Shown in pieces: positions 61,355 through 64,000 of a DNA stretch of 64,000 nt. The DNA lies in the NCBI GenBank assembly GCA_913043815.1, contig CAJWNY010000002.1, positions 17,575 to 81,574 of the forward strand, written 5' to 3'. Source of the DNA: an uncultured Gammaproteobacteria bacterium. GTDB taxonomy: Bacteria; Pseudomonadota; Gammaproteobacteria; Pseudomonadales; Azotimanducaceae. Numbering within the stretch: position 1 is the first letter of the stretch; the number at the start of each line of letters is the position of its first letter. Below the pieces are notes generated by a model. The model did no database searches and was not told the DNA's origin. It saw nothing but the letters and a program-made list of their open reading frames with translations. The position numbers and the translations under genes are program-made.

Positions 61355-62629
61355 GTGTCCGTTATCACCCAATCCAAGGGTTCCCGACCTAATAAGCGCC
61401 ATTACGGCTGGGTTATTGTTGTTGTGATGATGTTGGTCCAAACCGTCAGTTCTGGTCTGGGTTTTTACAACATGTCTGTGTACATCAATCGGTTGGCGGT
61501 GCAGTTAAGTGTACCCTTGGCCGATATTTCCTTTGCGGTGAGTTTGTTCTTTGTTGTCGGCGGTATTTCTGGGCTATTTGTCGCAGAGCTGCTTAACCGC
61601 TTTCACGTGCGCACCTTGATGGTTGTAGGCGCTATAGTTTCCGGTGTTTCCATTGGCGTAGTGGGCTGGGCAACCGATTTATGGCAGGTCTATGTGTTGT
61701 TCGCTATTTTTGGCGCAGGTAATGCGGGTATTTCCATTGTTATTGCCACCACATTGATAACCCAGTGGTTTCCAGGTCCTGAACGCTCTATGGCTCTGGC
61801 CATGACATCGACAGGACTTTCTCTGGGGGGCGTTGTGGTCACCCCGTACTCAGCCTACCTGATGAACACTGTTGGTCTAGGTGAGACAATGCCCATACTA
61901 GGTGTGATTTTAATTGGATCTATTGTGCCTCTGTCGTTGTTTATTCGGCAGGTGGAAAAACCGGTAGTGGGCGCTCAAGTAAATGCGAGCGGTGGCGATG
62001 TGTTTGATCGAGTTCTATTTTCTAAAGCTGTAAACAGTCGTTTCTTTATTCTACTGGCTGGGGCCTATATTCTGATTATGGCTGCGCAAGTAGGCGGTAT
62101 TGCGCATTTATATAACCGTGTGGACACCTTGGCTGGATTCACTTATGCCGCTTACGCTGTACAAACTTTATCTATCTGCAGTATCTCAGGTCGCTTTTTT
62201 GGCGGCTGGTTGGTTACGCGTATTCCAATTAGATGGTTCGCTTTGGGTAATTTGTCCATGCAGGCTATCGGCTTGACCTTGATAGCCCTTGCGCCTAACG
62301 GCACACTAGCTGTCTTTGCTGCGGGCTTCTTTGGTCTGAGTGTAGGCAATTTATTGATGACCCAGCCGCTCTGGTTGGCTGAAGTTTATACCACCGGCAT
62401 TTATGCCAAAGTATTTGCGCGCGCGAATGCATTAAGCGTATTGGGTTTAGCGATGGGTCCCTACTTTATTGGTTGGGCCTTCGACGTCTTTGGTGACGGC
62501 CGGTCGTATTTTTGGCCCTATATGGCCGCTGTGGCATGTTCTATATTTGCTTTCGCGATAGTCTTTGTGGCTAGTTCCAGTCCGGTTTTAGCAAACCAAG
62601 ACACATCTGAGTTGAGTAACGCAGGTTAG
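61355..62629 (+). CDS. MFS transporter (monocarboxylate-porter-like)
   Basis: A 424-residue, 12-helix MFS protein. RHYGWVIVVVMMLVQTVSSGLGFYNMSVYINRLAVQL is helix 1 with the same YGWviv start as the MFS gene at 7833; AELLNRFHVRTLMVVGAIVSG is the first inter-helix loop and FGAGNAGISIVIATTLITQWFPGPERSMALAMTSTGLSLGGVVVTP helix 4-5. The start is GTG 61355 without a clear SD. It faces the SDR gene across a shared 192-base promoter region, suggesting joint use of one substrate, probably an organic acid. Confidence 0.83.
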   Translation: MSVITQSKGSRPNKRHYGWVIVVVMMLVQTVSSGLGFYNMSVYINRLAVQLSVPLADISFAVSLFFVVGGISGLFVAELLNRFHVRTLMVVGAIVSGVSIGVVGWATDLWQVYVLFAIFGAGNAGISIVIATTLITQWFPGPERSMALAMTSTGLSLGGVVVTPYSAYLMNTVGLGETMPILGVILIGSIVPLSLFIRQVEKPVVGAQVNASGGDVFDRVLFSKAVNSRFFILLAGAYILIMAAQVGGIAHLYNRVDTLAGFTYAAYAVQTLSICSISGRFFGGWLVTRIPIRWFALGNLSMQAIGLTLIALAPNGTLAVFAAGFFGLSVGNLLMTQPLWLAEVYTTGIYAKVFARANALSVLGLAMGPYFIGWAFDVFGDGRSYFWPYMAAVACSIFAFAIVFVASSSPVLANQDTSELSNAG

Positions 62630-62726
62630 AACAGTTCAATAGATCTGTTAATTAAAACGGCTAACCAGAGCAGCTAATAAATAGACGTGCTGACTACCAT
62701 GGCATGGCTTAGTTTTTTAAGCCCGC

Positions 62727-62745
62727 TATCAGTCTGCAACTGATA
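62727..62745. repeat. Short hairpin in the degQ leader
   Basis: TATCAGT and ACTGATA form a perfect seven-base-pair stem with a CTGCA loop, ending about six bases before the GGAGGT ribosome binding site. GGCTTA...TAAGCC just upstream forms a second small stem. Either could influence translation of the protease gene. Confidence 0.4.
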
Positions 62746-62763
62746 TATAACGGAGGTTAGGTA

Positions 62764-64000
62764 ATGGATAAGCGACGTCGCGTACTAAGTATTGTTTTTA
62801 AAAGAATGTTTAACGTTATTCTTGGCTGTTTGTTGATTAGCCCCTTGCAAGCGGACACTTATGCATCGTCAGAATTACTAATTGTCGCCGCATTACCCCT
62901 GTCAGTGCCTGCCGCAACGTCGATTAATGGGGGCTTGAGTCAACCGATGCCCAGTCTTGCTGATATGCTGGAACGGATCAATCCTTCGGTAGTAAACATT
63001 GCTACACGCTCAACGGTTCGCGAGGGTAACCGTCTGCTGCAAGACCCTTTTTTTCGGCGGTTCTTTAATGTGCCTGAAAGCCGCCGGCGTTATCGACGCA
63101 CTCAGAGCGCTGGGTCCGGAGTAGTCATTGACGCCGCCAAAGGCTACATCGTCACCAATAATCATGTGGTACAAAATGCCGATGAGATAAGTGTTGGTTT
63201 GGCCGATGGCCGTATCTTAAATGCCAAATTAATAGGCCGAGACTCTCAAGTAGATTTGGCCCTGCTGCAAGTAGAAGCTGAAGATCTCACGGCTATTAAA
63301 TACGCCGACAGTGGCACCGTTAGAGTGGGCGACTTCGTTGTTGCTATTGGTAACCCATTTGGTCTTAATCAAACTGTCACTAGCGGAATTGTCAGTGCGC
63401 TAGGGCGTAGTGGTTTAGGCATTGAAGGCTTTGAGGATTTTATTCAAACCGATGCGCCAATCAATCCCGGCAATTCTGGCGGAGCATTAGTAGATTTGCG
63501 CGGCGACCTAGTAGGCATCAATACCGCCATCTTTGCACCTGGTGGCGGCAATGTGGGTATCGGTTTTGCCATACCCGCCAATATGGTCAATGCAGTGCTG
63601 GCGCAGCTTATTGCCAAAGGCGAAGTAAACCGCGGTTTTGTTGGCGCTATAGTACAGCCGTTGAATAGAGAGCTTGCCAGTGCTTTTGGTGTGCTTTCTC
63701 CCGGGGGGCGTCCTAAAGGTGTGGTTGTGGTCGATGTGGAATTGGCTAGTTCCGCTGAGAAGGCCGGCCTTGAACCGGGAGATGTCATTGTCGCTATGGA
63801 TGATAAGCAGATAGCTACTGTATCTGATTTTGCAGGCCAGGCCGCTATTATGTTCATAGGTGATCAGGTAAAGGTTGATATTATTCGTCAGGGTAAACGC
63901 GAAACCGTGACCTTGAGAATTTTTGCTGACGACCAAGAGCAGGTAGACGGCCAACGCTTAACACCACGCTTGCGCGGTGTGGTTTTACAAAACTTCCATA
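62764..64000 (+). CDS. degQ: DegQ/DegP-type periplasmic serine protease, N-terminal part
   Basis: The frame is open to the window edge (412 codons seen), which is why the ORF track omits it. GGAGGT precedes the ATG. A basic start and hydrophobic segment (FNVILGCLLISPLQA) form the signal peptide. The trypsin-like domain has the triad His134 (TNNHVV), Asp164 (QVDLALL) and Ser238 (NPGNSGGAL). The first PDZ domain begins near GFVGAIVQPLNRELASAFGV with GVVVVDVELASSAEKAGLEPGDVI. A second PDZ domain would start at about the right edge. It degrades or refolds misfolded envelope proteins. DegQ versus DegP cannot be settled; the short LA loop (RLLQDPFFRRFF) favours DegQ. Confidence 0.9.
   Translation, partial: MDKRRRVLSIVFKRMFNVILGCLLISPLQADTYASSELLIVAALPLSVPAATSINGGLSQPMPSLADMLERINPSVVNIATRSTVREGNRLLQDPFFRRFFNVPESRRRYRRTQSAGSGVVIDAAKGYIVTNNHVVQNADEISVGLADGRILNAKLIGRDSQVDLALLQVEAEDLTAIKYADSGTVRVGDFVVAIGNPFGLNQTVTSGIVSALGRSGLGIEGFEDFIQTDAPINPGNSGGALVDLRGDLVGINTAIFAPGGGNVGIGFAIPANMVNAVLAQLIAKGEVNRGFVGAIVQPLNRELASAFGVLSPGGRPKGVVVVDVELASSAEKAGLEPGDVIVAMDDKQIATVSDFAGQAAIMFIGDQVKVDIIRQGKRETVTLRIFADDQEQVDGQRLTPRLRGVVLQNFH

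Noticed and set aside
1-64000. tRNA or rRNA genes, CRISPR arrays, insertion sequences, prophage, toxin-antitoxin or defence systems
   Set aside because: I looked for their sequence signatures in the gaps and gene products and found none.

Overview
The window reads as chromosome of a free-living, probably marine gammaproteobacterium of moderate GC. The pointers are a PBP1b with a UB2H domain, a CnoX-type C-terminus, RluE, a TonB-dependent receptor and a DegQ-type protease; this placement is inference from gene content. Genes are dense, lie on both strands and form short operons. I see no rRNA, tRNA, CRISPR array, insertion sequence or phage gene.

Layout. 0-4.7 kb: end of cnoX, then a glutamine synthetase-like ligase coupled to a glutamine amidotransferase, a YkvA protein and a DUF3108-like exported protein. 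4.9-19.3 kb: catabolic genes, with a FadD19-like acyl-CoA ligase, a CaiB CoA-transferase, a second acyl-CoA ligase, an amidohydrolase, a DUF3089 hydrolase, a ridA/dihydroorotase pair, an FMN alpha-hydroxyacid dehydrogenase and two MFS carriers. 19.7-24.3 kb: an envelope module of mrcB, a TPR lipoprotein placed like the PBP1b activator LpoP, and an M48 protease lipoprotein. 24.5-26.9 kb: a TPP riboswitch ahead of a TonB-dependent receptor, hence probably thiamin uptake. 27-36 kb: a tethered DsbA-like protein, a glutaredoxin and four separate LLM-class (F420/FMN) oxidoreductases, interleaved with an aminoglycoside-phosphotransferase-fold protein, a histidine phosphatase and a lytic transglycosylase. 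36-44.8 kb: HAD phosphatase, FadD6/FATP-like ligase, metallo-hydrolase, PlsC-type acyltransferase, MATE pump, HisN-like phosphatase, PurN-like formyltransferase and a hotdog-fold protein. 45-48 kb: a complete TRAP transporter. 48.5-51.3 kb: split proton-translocating transhydrogenase pntAA-pntAB-pntB. 51.3-57.6 kb: two nitroreductases, RluE, an MFS carrier, an intact coxG followed by decayed coxS and coxM remnants, and a quinone reductase-like MDR. 57.9-60.3 kb: panB-panC-coaX for pantothenate and CoA. 60.4-64 kb: an SDR, an MFS carrier and the start of a DegQ-like protease cut by the window edge.

The recurring theme is CoA-thioester metabolism of hydrophobic or alicyclic acids: three acyl-CoA ligases, a CoA transferase, a hotdog protein, LLM oxidoreductases of families best known from actinobacterial lipid and sterol gene sets, several carriers, and CoA supply through panBC-coaX. 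No sterol-ring enzymes or F420 biosynthesis genes are present here, so substrate and cofactor stay open.

The most notable sequence-level observations are an MFS gene whose first helix can only be encoded from a non-ATG start (ATT behind a good ribosome binding site), an orphan coxG with a molybdenum-hydroxylase operon caught in decay, a riboswitch whose platform hides the ribosome binding site in a hairpin, and a dihydroorotase of Bacteroidetes type coupled to ridA. I did not find a convincing wholly new multi-gene system.
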